Part shown: one piece after another, positions 6,553 to 12,935 of the stretch
Numbering within the stretch: position 1 is the first letter of the stretch
Layout of the letters: each line of letters opens with the position of its first letter
DNA from: Minisyncoccota bacterium
GTDB taxonomy: Bacteria > Patescibacteriota > Minisyncoccia > Phycocordibacterales > UBA9973
Assembly (NCBI GenBank): GCA_018060905.1
Contig: JAGOVD010000011.1
Location: 1 to 14,168 of the forward strand
Reading direction: 5' to 3'
Length of the DNA: 14,168 bases
Translations under genes and position numbers: made by a program
Notes under the pieces: model-generated
Seen by the model: the letters and a program-made list of their open reading frames with translations, nothing else
What the model was told of the DNA's origin: nothing
Database searches by the model: none

Positions 6553-6804
6553 TTATTTTTTTGACTTTTTCTTTGCGACCTTCTTTTTCGCCGGAGCTTT
6601 TGCGGGTTTCTTGCCCTGCTTTTTCATGATTTTCTTGACCGGGTCGCCGGCAACTTGTCGCCCCTTGTACATGCCGTCGATAGATGCGCGGTGGCGGAGG
6701 TGCACAGTCCCTGTTTTGTCAGTCGACAATGCAGGTGCTTTCAATGCGTGGTGGCTTCGGCGATTGGCCGTATGCGCTCGGGTGTGTCTCATTCGTACTA
6801 CCAT
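6553..6804 (-). CDS. rpmF: 50S ribosomal protein L32
   Basis: The 83-residue product is a large-subunit ribosomal protein. The N-terminal MRHTRAHTANRRSHHALKAP (5-24) and MYKGRQV (45-51) match L32, the latter being its conserved end. There are no cysteines, so this is a zinc-free form of L32. After residue 56 comes a Lys/Ala-rich tail of about 27 residues that canonical L32 lacks; it probably extends RNA contacts. The ATG at 6804 is chosen because L32 begins MVVRMRHT; a longer reading frame upstream runs through the promoter. Nine bases separate the start codon from a TATGAT box, so the message is near-leaderless. It is the first gene of the probable rpmF-nusB-rnc operon. Confidence 0.92.
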   Translation of the reverse strand: MVVRMRHTRAHTANRRSHHALKAPALSTDKTGTVHLRHRASIDGMYKGRQVAGDPVKKIMKKQGKKPAKAPAKKKVAKKKSKK

Positions 6805-6813
6805 ATGAAAAGT

Positions 6814-6819
6814 ATCATA
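6814..6819 (-). promoter_or_regulatory. -10 box of rpmF
   Basis: TATGAT on the minus strand lies 9 bases before the L32 start codon, with a TTTACT-like -35 about 17 bases further upstream within an A/T-rich tract. Transcription would start 2-3 bases before the ATG or at it. The same compact arrangement is seen in front of thrS and the 63-codon gene, which supports it. Confidence 0.45.
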
Positions 6820-6843
6820 GCCTATATATGAAAAAAAGTAAAT

Positions 6844-6878
6844 AAAAAAGCCCCAATTCAATATTGAACTAAGGCTTT
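6844..6878 (-). terminator. Terminator of the NUDIX-like gene
   Basis: On the minus strand AAAGCC (6878-6873) pairs with GGCTTT (6852-6847). Inside is the self-complementary 12-mer ttcaatattgaa (6857-6868) with a small internal loop, and a run of six T follows. It starts 3 bases after the NUDIX-like stop codon and separates that gene from the rpmF promoter. Confidence 0.7.
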
Positions 6879-6881
6879 CAT

Positions 6882-7400
6882 TTACATGGTTTGCGAAATT
6901 AAGTGGTTTTCAATAATTGGGATCATCCACTGGTGTTGCGGGCAAAGATGTTTCTTTAAAAGATTGATAGGTACCCACTCTGGTGGATCAAGTCTCCCAT
7001 CAGTGGTGCCAATAACTCTAATGCCGGAATCGTCATACTTGTCGGTGATGTACAGCAATTTCAAATGTTTTTCTGACCTAACTTCGGAACGATTATTTTT
7101 TGCTTCCTGAAGACCGATCCTGATTGGGTCATAAATTTTGACCCCTGTTTGCTCGCTCACCTTTAGTGCGAGCGATCCTACAGGAACCTCATCAAACTCA
7201 TCTTCATCATATTTTCTTTCAATTGTTATTGTTGGATTATATGGAACAACCAAAACTTCTATTTCAAAATCTTTGTTGCTCCTATAAATAGCTACGAATG
7301 ATGAGTGATCTCCTTTCCGACTAGAACCTCCTGGAATCCGCAAAATAAATCCTGCAGTTTTCAAAACCCACAGTTTCGCTAAAAGTACTTCGTGTGTCAT
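6882..7400 (-). CDS. Degenerate NUDIX-like protein
   Basis: The 172-residue protein has the strand-helix order of a NUDIX domain. An early GFILRIPGG strand (17-25) is followed by FVAIYR and FEIEVLVVPYN (35-55), a helix region VGSLALKVSEQTGVKI (74-89), and the common NUDIX ending EWVPINLLKKHLCPQHQWM (141-159). Within the helix only EQTGV resembles the NUDIX box end (E-E-x-G-U with Glu then Gln); the Gx5E and RE parts are absent. Pyrophosphohydrolase activity is therefore unlikely by the standard mechanism, and a binding role or a different chemistry is possible. No signal peptide or membrane segment is present. It is monocistronic with its own TTGACA promoter and terminator and is divergent from thrS, 86 bases away. 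It is more AT-rich than the housekeeping genes. Gene reality is well supported by the flanking signals; the family call is moderate. Confidence 0.6.
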   Translation of the reverse strand: MTHEVLLAKLWVLKTAGFILRIPGGSSRKGDHSSFVAIYRSNKDFEIEVLVVPYNPTITIERKYDEDEFDEVPVGSLALKVSEQTGVKIYDPIRIGLQEAKNNRSEVRSEKHLKLLYITDKYDDSGIRVIGTTDGRLDPPEWVPINLLKKHLCPQHQWMIPIIENHLISQTM

Positions 7401-7421
7401 AACACTATGTTTGTTTAAAGC

Positions 7422-7449
7422 AATCTACCAAAAAATGTTGTTTTGTCAA
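7422..7449 (-). promoter_or_regulatory. Promoter of the NUDIX-like gene
   Basis: Read on the minus strand: TTGACA (7449-7444), a 16-base spacer ending in TGG, then TAGATT (7427-7422). The TGn makes it an extended -10 as well. The leader would be about 15 bases to the ATG at 7400. It shares the 86-base divergent region with the thrS promoter. Confidence 0.6.
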
Positions 7450-7471
7450 GCATCGCTCAAATCGCCATACG

Positions 7472-7480
7472 TGGTATAGT
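7472..7480 (+). promoter_or_regulatory. Extended -10 promoter placed for a leaderless thrS mRNA
   Basis: TGGTATAGT is an extended -10 whose last base is only 6 bases before the thrS ATG. With the usual 6-7 bases from -10 to start of transcription, the first transcribed base would be the A of the ATG. No Shine-Dalgarno could fit. No convincing -35 is present. Confidence 0.6.
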
Positions 7481-7486
7481 TTTTGG

Positions 7487-9229
7487 ATGACACCTGAACA
7501 CCTCGCCAACCAGCGCCACTCCCTCGCCCACCTCCTCGGAGCAGCTATTATGGAGCTCTACCCGACTGCGAAACTCACCCTTGGACCATCGATTGATGAT
7601 GGATTTTATTATGATGCGAAATTTGATGCGCCCGTTGGTGTCGATGCATTGCCTGCACTCGAAAAGAAAATGAAAGAACTTCTCCCTACCTGGAAGACTG
7701 TCACCCACAAAGAAGTATCAAAAGACGAGGCGCTCGCACACTACAAAGGCAATGAATTCAAAACTGAACTCATCAACGAAATCGCAGACCGCGGTGAACC
7801 AATCACCCTTTATACGATGGGAAGCTTCGTTGATCTCTGCCGTGGTGGACATATCGATGACTTGAGTGCTATCGATCCTGATTCATTCAAACTCGATCGT
7901 GTTGCTGGTGCGTACTGGCGTGGAAGCGAAGCAAATCCAATGCTCACCCGCATCTACGGATTTGCATTCGAATCAAAAGCAACACTTGATGAGTACTTGC
8001 AGATGCGTATCGAAGCGGAGAAGCGCGACCATCGCAAACTCGGCAAAGAAATGTCCCTCTTTGCATTTGACGACGACGTCGGTGGCGGACTTCCACTTTG
8101 GCTCCCGAACGGTGCCGCAATGATCGAAGAGCTTGAGCGCCTCGCCAAAGAATCCGAGTTCGAACAAGAATACGTGCGCGTCCGCACCCCACACCTCGCC
8201 AAAGAGTCGATGTACCTCACCTCAGGACACCTTCCCTACTACGAAGACTCGATGTATCCTCCGATGGAATACGAAGGTGGCAAGTACTACTTGAAGGCCA
8301 TGAACTGCCCACACCACCACAAGATCTTTGCCGCTGAACCCAAAAGCTATCGTGACCTCCCCCTTCGTCTTGCAGAATACGGTACCTGCTATCGTCACGA
8401 AAAGAGTGGTGAACTCTTTGGCCTCATGCGCGTGCGAGCACTCCAAATGAACGACGCTCATATCTACTGTACCGAAGAACAATTTGCCGAAGAGTTTGGC
8501 AAGGTCAACGACCTTTACCTCAGATATTTCAAGATCTTTGGTATCGAAAAGTATGTCATGCGACTCTCGCTTCATGACAAGGCGCATCTCGGTAAAAAGT
8601 ACGTCAACGAACCAGAACTCTGGGGAAAAACTGAAGCAATGGTACGCAAGGTACTCGTTGATGCAAACATCCCCTTTGTCGAAGTACAAAATGAAGCTGC
8701 ATTTTATGGACCCAAGATTGACGTCCAGGTATGGAGTGCTATCGGACGAGAATTCACACTCGCGACCAACCAAGTCGACTTCGCCGTGCCTGCACGATTT
8801 GGACTCACGTATACTGACTCTGACGGCAAGATGAAGACTCCACTGTGTATCCACCGCGCACCACTGGGGACACACGAGCGCTTCATCGGATTTCTCACCG
8901 AGCACTATGGGGGCAACTTCCCGACATGGCTCGCACCGCTTCAGGTGGCTATCATACCGGTCAAAGAGACCCATGTCGCTGAAGCAAAGAAACTCCAATC
9001 ACTCCTTCGAGGCGCAATGATCCGTAGCGAGCTTTATGATGACAACAACTCACTCGGCAAACGCATCCATGCGGCAAAATCAATGCACATTCCCTACATC
9101 ATTGTCCTCGGCGACAAAGAAATAGAGTCAGGGACGTATGCGGTTGAGCTTCGCGATGGAAGCAAAGCGGAGATGACAGTAGACATCCTCCTCGAAAGAC
9201 TTGTCTCAGAAATAAAGGAGAGAAAATAA
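7487..9229 (+). CDS. thrS: Threonyl-tRNA synthetase lacking the N-terminal TGS domain
   Basis: This enzyme charges tRNA-Thr with threonine. The 580 residues begin directly in the editing domain: HSLAH (His11, His15) and CRGGH (Cys118, His122) are its active-site residues, which clear mischarged Ser-tRNA. The class II catalytic core follows. Motif 2 is YRHEKSG (302-308, Arg303 and Glu305) and motif 3 is GTHERF (461-466, Arg465). Zinc ligands are Cys274 in MNCPHHH, His325 in NDAHIY and His456 in CIHRAP. The anticodon-binding domain starts around 485 with VAIIPV. E. coli ThrRS has 642 residues; the missing 60 or so are the TGS (N1) domain. No upstream in-frame extension could supply it, because the -10 box lies 6 bases before the ATG. 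The gene is monocistronic and ends at a convergent terminator. Confidence 0.97.
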   Translation: MTPEHLANQRHSLAHLLGAAIMELYPTAKLTLGPSIDDGFYYDAKFDAPVGVDALPALEKKMKELLPTWKTVTHKEVSKDEALAHYKGNEFKTELINEIADRGEPITLYTMGSFVDLCRGGHIDDLSAIDPDSFKLDRVAGAYWRGSEANPMLTRIYGFAFESKATLDEYLQMRIEAEKRDHRKLGKEMSLFAFDDDVGGGLPLWLPNGAAMIEELERLAKESEFEQEYVRVRTPHLAKESMYLTSGHLPYYEDSMYPPMEYEGGKYYLKAMNCPHHHKIFAAEPKSYRDLPLRLAEYGTCYRHEKSGELFGLMRVRALQMNDAHIYCTEEQFAEEFGKVNDLYLRYFKIFGIEKYVMRLSLHDKAHLGKKYVNEPELWGKTEAMVRKVLVDANIPFVEVQNEAAFYGPKIDVQVWSAIGREFTLATNQVDFAVPARFGLTYTDSDGKMKTPLCIHRAPLGTHERFIGFLTEHYGGNFPTWLAPLQVAIIPVKETHVAEAKKLQSLLRGAMIRSELYDDNNSLGKRIHAAKSMHIPYIIVLGDKEIESGTYAVELRDGSKAEMTVDILLERLVSEIKERK

Positions 9230-9258
9230 AAGAAGATAACGAGAATGCTATCTTCTTT
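9229..9258. terminator. Shared terminator of thrS and the convergent gene
   Basis: A 10-bp stem (aaagaagata at 9229-9238 and tatcttcttt at 9249-9258) closes a 10-base loop. It overlaps the thrS stop and the stop of the gene at 9257. On the minus strand it runs into a T-rich tract; on the plus strand the T-run is only the arm itself. It is weak by stability, being mostly A-T pairs, but its position between convergent genes is right. Confidence 0.55.
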
Positions 9259-9586
9259 ACGAGTTTGAAGTAAATACCCAATCTTTGAGATTGATTTTGA
9301 TTAACTTAAATTCCGGTAGTATGACCTTGCCGATCACAAGCGGGATTTTGCGCTCTCGAAGTGCTCGCAATGTCAGCTCAACCTTCAACACTGGTGTGCC
9401 CTCGGTCGCAATCAAAATATCAAAGTGGTCCCGCTCTACAATCAATTTACTGTAGAGAAAATCGATATGTGTTGTTCGTATTTGCTCAGGACCTTCAAAA
9501 ACAGGAAATTTTTCTAAAAGAAATGCTTTTATAGTATCTACATTTTCACTCGCATGAACAATCAGAATTCGCGGTATCTCTGTCAT
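9257..9586 (-). CDS. Small protein of unknown function, possibly a degenerate receiver-like fold
   Basis: The 109-residue product is not recognised. It shows an alternating strand/helix pattern: RILIVHASEN (6-15), FDILIATEGTP (55-65) and PLVIGKVILP (82-91), with amphipathic helices between. This recalls a response-regulator receiver fold, but the acidic pocket, phospho-Asp and Lys are not in place, so phosphotransfer is not expected. No signal peptide, membrane segment or cysteine is present. ATG 9586 is preferred over an upstream in-frame start at 9613 because a TGGTATGCT box at 9612-9604 would otherwise lie inside the gene. It is divergent from the 63-codon gene, with promoter boxes 11 bases apart, and convergent with thrS. 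Confidence 0.6.
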   Translation of the reverse strand: MTEIPRILIVHASENVDTIKAFLLEKFPVFEGPEQIRTTHIDFLYSKLIVERDHFDILIATEGTPVLKVELTLRALRERKIPLVIGKVILPEFKLIKINLKDWVFTSNS

Positions 9587-9603
9587 GGTGTGGGCTTTTC
9601 TTG

Positions 9604-9612
9604 AGCATACCA
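9604..9612 (-). promoter_or_regulatory. Extended -10 promoter of the 109-residue protein gene
   Basis: The minus-strand sequence TGGTATGCT matches TGnTATnnT, 17 bases before the ATG at 9586. It lies almost back-to-back with the plus-strand box at 9624-9632, so polymerase binding at the two sites would overlap. Confidence 0.45.
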
Positions 9613-9623
9613 TACAATCGATA

Positions 9624-9632
9624 TGCTATACT
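9624..9632 (+). promoter_or_regulatory. Extended -10 promoter placed for a leaderless 63-codon gene
   Basis: TGCTATACT is an extended -10 ending 7 bases before the ATG at 9640, so the transcript should begin at or next to the start codon, as for thrS. Confidence 0.55.
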
Positions 9633-9639
9633 GCCCTCT

Positions 9640-9831
9640 ATGGAACAAAATAACACATACAACCTCATGCATCAGCTCACCCAGGAGTCCAAGAGTCTCT
9701 GGCGTATACAGAACAATTACACCGGTGAATCACTTTCAGATGAAGAAAAAGCCTTTTGGACAAAGCTTGCAGGAGATAAAGAAGCCCACATCGTCGAACT
9801 CAAAGCCCTCATCAAGAAAGCCCTCGGATAA
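9640..9831 (+). CDS. Conserved-looking 63-residue helical protein of unknown function
   Basis: The 63 residues begin MEQNNTYNLMHQLTQESKSL, continue with an aromatic W-R-I-Q-N-N-Y segment, and end in a helix DKEAHIVELKALIKKALG. The make-up suggests a small soluble helical hairpin rich in Glu and Lys with two Trp (21 and 40). No known motif is recognised. My recollection is that similar short proteins with an N-T-Y-N-L-M start recur in Parcubacteria, but I could not check this. Support for a real gene comes from the extended -10 box 7 bases before its ATG, ordinary codon use, and a strong terminator 21 bases after its stop. A longer reading frame from 9601 is rejected because it runs through the promoter. 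Confidence 0.75.
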   Translation: MEQNNTYNLMHQLTQESKSLWRIQNNYTGESLSDEEKAFWTKLAGDKEAHIVELKALIKKALG

Positions 9832-9851
9832 CCTTTCGATATACAAAAGAC

Positions 9852-9885
9852 ATTCAAAAACCCTCCGAGCGGAGGGTTTTTGAAT
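9852..9885. terminator. Strong bidirectional terminator
   Basis: A perfect 15-bp stem with a GC-rich top (ccctcc/ggaggg), loop gagc at 9867-9870 and A5/T5 flanks forms a classical terminator on both strands. It serves the 63-codon gene and the convergent propeller gene, whose stop codon begins at its last base. Confidence 0.92.
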
Positions 9886-12884
9886 TAGTGTGTAGCAATC
9901 ACTTCTTTTGTCTTTGGTCCCACCACCCCATCCCCTTGCAACTTGTTTGCAAGTTGGAATTTGATGATGGCAGCTTTGGTCTTTGCACCAAAGAAGGTAG
10001 TTTCCTTGCCAGGAGAACCTGCACCAGTGAGTGAGACTGGGAAGTTGTGAGTGTTTAAGTATTTCTGGAGTGCTTTGACATCATCTCCGGTCATACCGAG
10101 TTTGAGAGTGCGGGTGAATGTTGGTACAGTGGAAGGAGTGATTGGAGTGGTGGATGGTGTTGAAGGTGTGAATGCAGTACAGCGTTTGCCGGTGAGCGAG
10201 CTGAAGAGATGTCCTGCTGGACAGGTGACGGGGTCAGGGGTTTGTGGGCGGGAGCCGCCGGAAGAACCTCCGCCACTGCTTGAAGAAGGTTCAGTGATCG
10301 TGAAAGTGGTGACTGAGAGAGGAGTTGAAGCATTTAATGCAGTATCAGTGATAGTGATTGTACAGTCTGTGTAGGTACCAGTAGCGAGGGTACTGAAGGT
10401 GATGGTGTTGTTTCCTGTTGTTGCAGATGTTGTACTTGATGTGCAAGACCCTCCATAGGTGATGGTACCTGCTTCATCAGAGGAGAAGGTATATGAAGGA
10501 GTTGTTGTCGTACTTGGTGTTGGAACAGGAGTGACTTCAGCAAGTGTTGGGGCTGTGGTGTCTAGAGTTAGCTCCCCTGTTGTTGTATCTAAGATACGAA
10601 GTTTGTCATCTTGGAATGCACTGATGTATATGTCAGTACCAACCATACTCATTCCTGCTGGTGAGTGACCGACATCGACAGTGCTTGTGACAGTGTTGTT
10701 GTTTGTATTGATGATTGAGATAGTGCCGTCATCGAAGTTTTCAACATAGAGGTTGGTACCGAGTCCGACAATACCGCGAGGACCAGTGCCGACAGAGATG
10801 GTTGCAGTGATAGCATTCGTTGCCGTATTGATGACGGAGACATTGTTTGAACGGAAGTTTGTGACATATATATTTGATCCAAGTGCAGTGACACCCCGTG
10901 GACCATCACTTCCTGCAGGGAGGATGATGGTGTCTGAGACGGTATTGTTGAGTGAGTTGATGACGGAGATATAGTTGCCGCCTGAGTAGTTGGGGTCTCC
11001 GTAGTTTGCAACGTAGAGGTCAGTGCCGTGTGCTTTGATGCCACGGGGGTATAGGCCAACAGGGATCGTTGCAGTCACGGTGTCAGTATCGGAGTCGATG
11101 ACTGAGACGGTGTTTGATGCACCATTGGTGACATAGACATTGGTGCCGATGGTTGCCACATAGTATGGTTTGACACCAACGGAGATGCTCGTGACGCTGT
11201 TGTCAGTGGTATCGATGACGGAGACGGTGTCAGAACCCGTGTTTGCCACATAGAGTTTGGTGCCCACTGCTGCAAGTCCGTATGGTTCTGAACCAACGGT
11301 GATGGTGTCGGTGACGAGACCACTTGCAATGTTGATGACGGAGACCGTGCCTGCGCCTTGGTTTGCAACATAGAGATATCCATTGATGGAGGAGGAGATT
11401 TGGTATGGGTGTGAACCAGTATCAAGTGTGATGGGAGCTTGGTTGATAACTATGTTCTTGGTGTCTCCGAGATTGCGGGTGATGAAAGAGTTTTCTCCTT
11501 CGAATATGGTGAAGTCTCCTTGAGATGAAGGAAGGTCGTATGAGGTGCGGGTATAGGTGTTGGTTACATCAGTGACGGAGGCAGAAGTGATGCTTGTAAC
11601 TGCAAGATCAGGGGAAGAGTCACCGCTTTGTATAGTGTATGCACCAGAGAGAGTTACACCTGAGACTTGATCAAGGACAACGCTTGCACCACTGTTTAAG
11701 AGGACGGTCATTGTACTGCCTGAGGCAAGAGTGCGGCCGAAGTGAGCGGTTATTGTGATGGTATCTCCTGTATCGTATGAGCCAGAGGCTGCAGAGGTGC
11801 TGAAGGAAGTGAGGTTTGGGAGGAGGGATGGGATGGTGGTGGTGTCGAGGATGGAGACTGAATTAGCAGTCTCATTGCTAAAATAAAGTTCTGAGCCCAG
11901 AACTGCAGAGTATCGTGGATAAGAATCTACTACACTAATAGTGTCTATTACAGTATCAGTATTGGTATCAATAACAGATATAGAGGAAGATGCTAAATTC
12001 AAGACATATAAATATGTACCTCGTATTGAAGAAAAAGTAGGCCCTTGCCCAACAGCAATGGTATCAACAATAGTATCGGATGTAGTATCGACAACTGATA
12101 CCGTATTACTATCAGAATCTAGAACGTACAATTTTGTACCTATAGCACTCAAAAAAGCGACGTTCCCATTGAAGAAGATAGTAGAAGTAAGAGTATCAGT
12201 TAATGTATTAATGACCGCAACACTTAACCCGGCCGAGTTTGCAGCATATATCTTTGTCCCAACAACAGTTAGAAAGCTTGGTGATCCCCCTGCTATTCCT
12301 ATTGTACTAAGTACAGTATCAGTATCTGTATCAATAACATTAACTGCCGTTGTAAATTGACTCGTCACATATATTTTATTTCCTACTACCGCTATTGCGT
12401 ACGGATTGTTTGCAACAGAAATGTTTGCAACAACCTCATCTATTGTGGTATCGATCACATGAACTACGTTTGCATTTTGACTCGGTATATAGATCTTGTT
12501 ACCTGCGGCAATAGGATAATAATTAGAGGCCGATGTCGTAATACTATCAATCACACTGTCAGTAGTCGTATCAATAACTGATACAAAAGTGCTTCCGCGA
12601 TTAATGACATAAACTTTATTGCCCACTGAAGTCATAGCATAAGGGTCATCACCGACGGTTATTGTAGCAAGTACTGTATGAGTTAGATAATCAATCACTG
12701 ACACTGTGTCATCAGTCTGGTTCGCAATATACACCTTGGTTCCAACAGCGATCGCATAGCCGGGAGAATTCCCAATAGGAACATTGACAACAGCAAAAGT
12801 GTCCACGGTATGGAGTGTAAAAAAGAGCGCAGCGATGCCGAAGAAGATTGCAGGGGTGATTTTGAAAAAGGAAATGATTTTCAT
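9885..12884 (-). CDS. Secreted two-propeller YVTN-repeat protein with C-terminal peptidoglycan-binding domain
   Basis: The 999 residues start with a signal peptide (MKIISFFKITPAIFF, hydrophobic to about 25, likely cut near Ala31). Eight repeats of the YVTN type, each about 40 residues with [LIV]Y[VI].N....[ST]VSVID, occupy about 33-350. A Thr/Ser-rich beta-sandwich-like stretch follows (355-480), then seven more repeats (490-770). After these come an Ig-like segment around 775-865, a Ser/Gly linker (866-880), a two-cysteine knot-like segment CPAGHLFSSLTGKRC (888-902), and a peptidoglycan-binding type 1 domain (924-997) with LKLGMTGDDVKALQKYL and FGAKTKAAIIKFQ. The layout implies an exported protein that docks on the cell wall and presents two propellers, probably for adhesion or partner contact; its ligand is unknown. 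The first propeller is encoded by clearly AT-richer DNA. An extended -10 box lies 12 bases upstream. Confidence 0.9.
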   Translation of the reverse strand: MKIISFFKITPAIFFGIAALFFTLHTVDTFAVVNVPIGNSPGYAIAVGTKVYIANQTDDTVSVIDYLTHTVLATITVGDDPYAMTSVGNKVYVINRGSTFVSVIDTTTDSVIDSITTSASNYYPIAAGNKIYIPSQNANVVHVIDTTIDEVVANISVANNPYAIAVVGNKIYVTSQFTTAVNVIDTDTDTVLSTIGIAGGSPSFLTVVGTKIYAANSAGLSVAVINTLTDTLTSTIFFNGNVAFLSAIGTKLYVLDSDSNTVSVVDTTSDTIVDTIAVGQGPTFSSIRGTYLYVLNLASSSISVIDTNTDTVIDTISVVDSYPRYSAVLGSELYFSNETANSVSILDTTTIPSLLPNLTSFSTSAASGSYDTGDTITITAHFGRTLASGSTMTVLLNSGASVVLDQVSGVTLSGAYTIQSGDSSPDLAVTSITSASVTDVTNTYTRTSYDLPSSQGDFTIFEGENSFITRNLGDTKNIVINQAPITLDTGSHPYQISSSINGYLYVANQGAGTVSVINIASGLVTDTITVGSEPYGLAAVGTKLYVANTGSDTVSVIDTTDNSVTSISVGVKPYYVATIGTNVYVTNGASNTVSVIDSDTDTVTATIPVGLYPRGIKAHGTDLYVANYGDPNYSGGNYISVINSLNNTVSDTIILPAGSDGPRGVTALGSNIYVTNFRSNNVSVINTATNAITATISVGTGPRGIVGLGTNLYVENFDDGTISIINTNNNTVTSTVDVGHSPAGMSMVGTDIYISAFQDDKLRILDTTTGELTLDTTAPTLAEVTPVPTPSTTTTPSYTFSSDEAGTITYGGSCTSSTTSATTGNNTITFSTLATGTYTDCTITITDTALNASTPLSVTTFTITEPSSSSGGGSSGGSRPQTPDPVTCPAGHLFSSLTGKRCTAFTPSTPSTTPITPSTVPTFTRTLKLGMTGDDVKALQKYLNTHNFPVSLTGAGSPGKETTFFGAKTKAAIIKFQLANKLQGDGVVGPKTKEVIATH

Positions 12885-12896
12885 AGAATATGAGTA

Positions 12897-12905
12897 ACTA
12901 TAGCA
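12897..12905 (-). promoter_or_regulatory. Extended -10 promoter of the propeller gene
   Basis: The minus-strand sequence TGCTATAGT lies 12 bases before the ATG at 12884, in the 51-base gap after gyrB. The leader would be about 5-6 bases with no Shine-Dalgarno. I saw no convincing terminator for gyrB in this gap, so read-through is also possible. Confidence 0.5.
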
Positions 12906-12935
12906 TGAGTTCCTCGAGGTGGATTAGTGTTACTG

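Noticed and set aside
8222..8998. Minus-strand open frame (258 codons) inside thrS
   Set aside because: It lies wholly opposite conserved ThrRS motifs and its Cys/Val-rich translation resembles no protein; its openness follows from thrS codon use.
11941..12360. Plus-strand frame of 139 codons within the propeller gene
   Set aside because: It is a periodic shadow of the YVTN repeats on the opposite strand.
12885..12935. Possible gyrB terminator in the gap before the propeller gene
   Set aside because: Only a short agtaac/gttact pairing with a 30-base loop and a cctcgagg palindrome are present, without a T-run; too weak to call.
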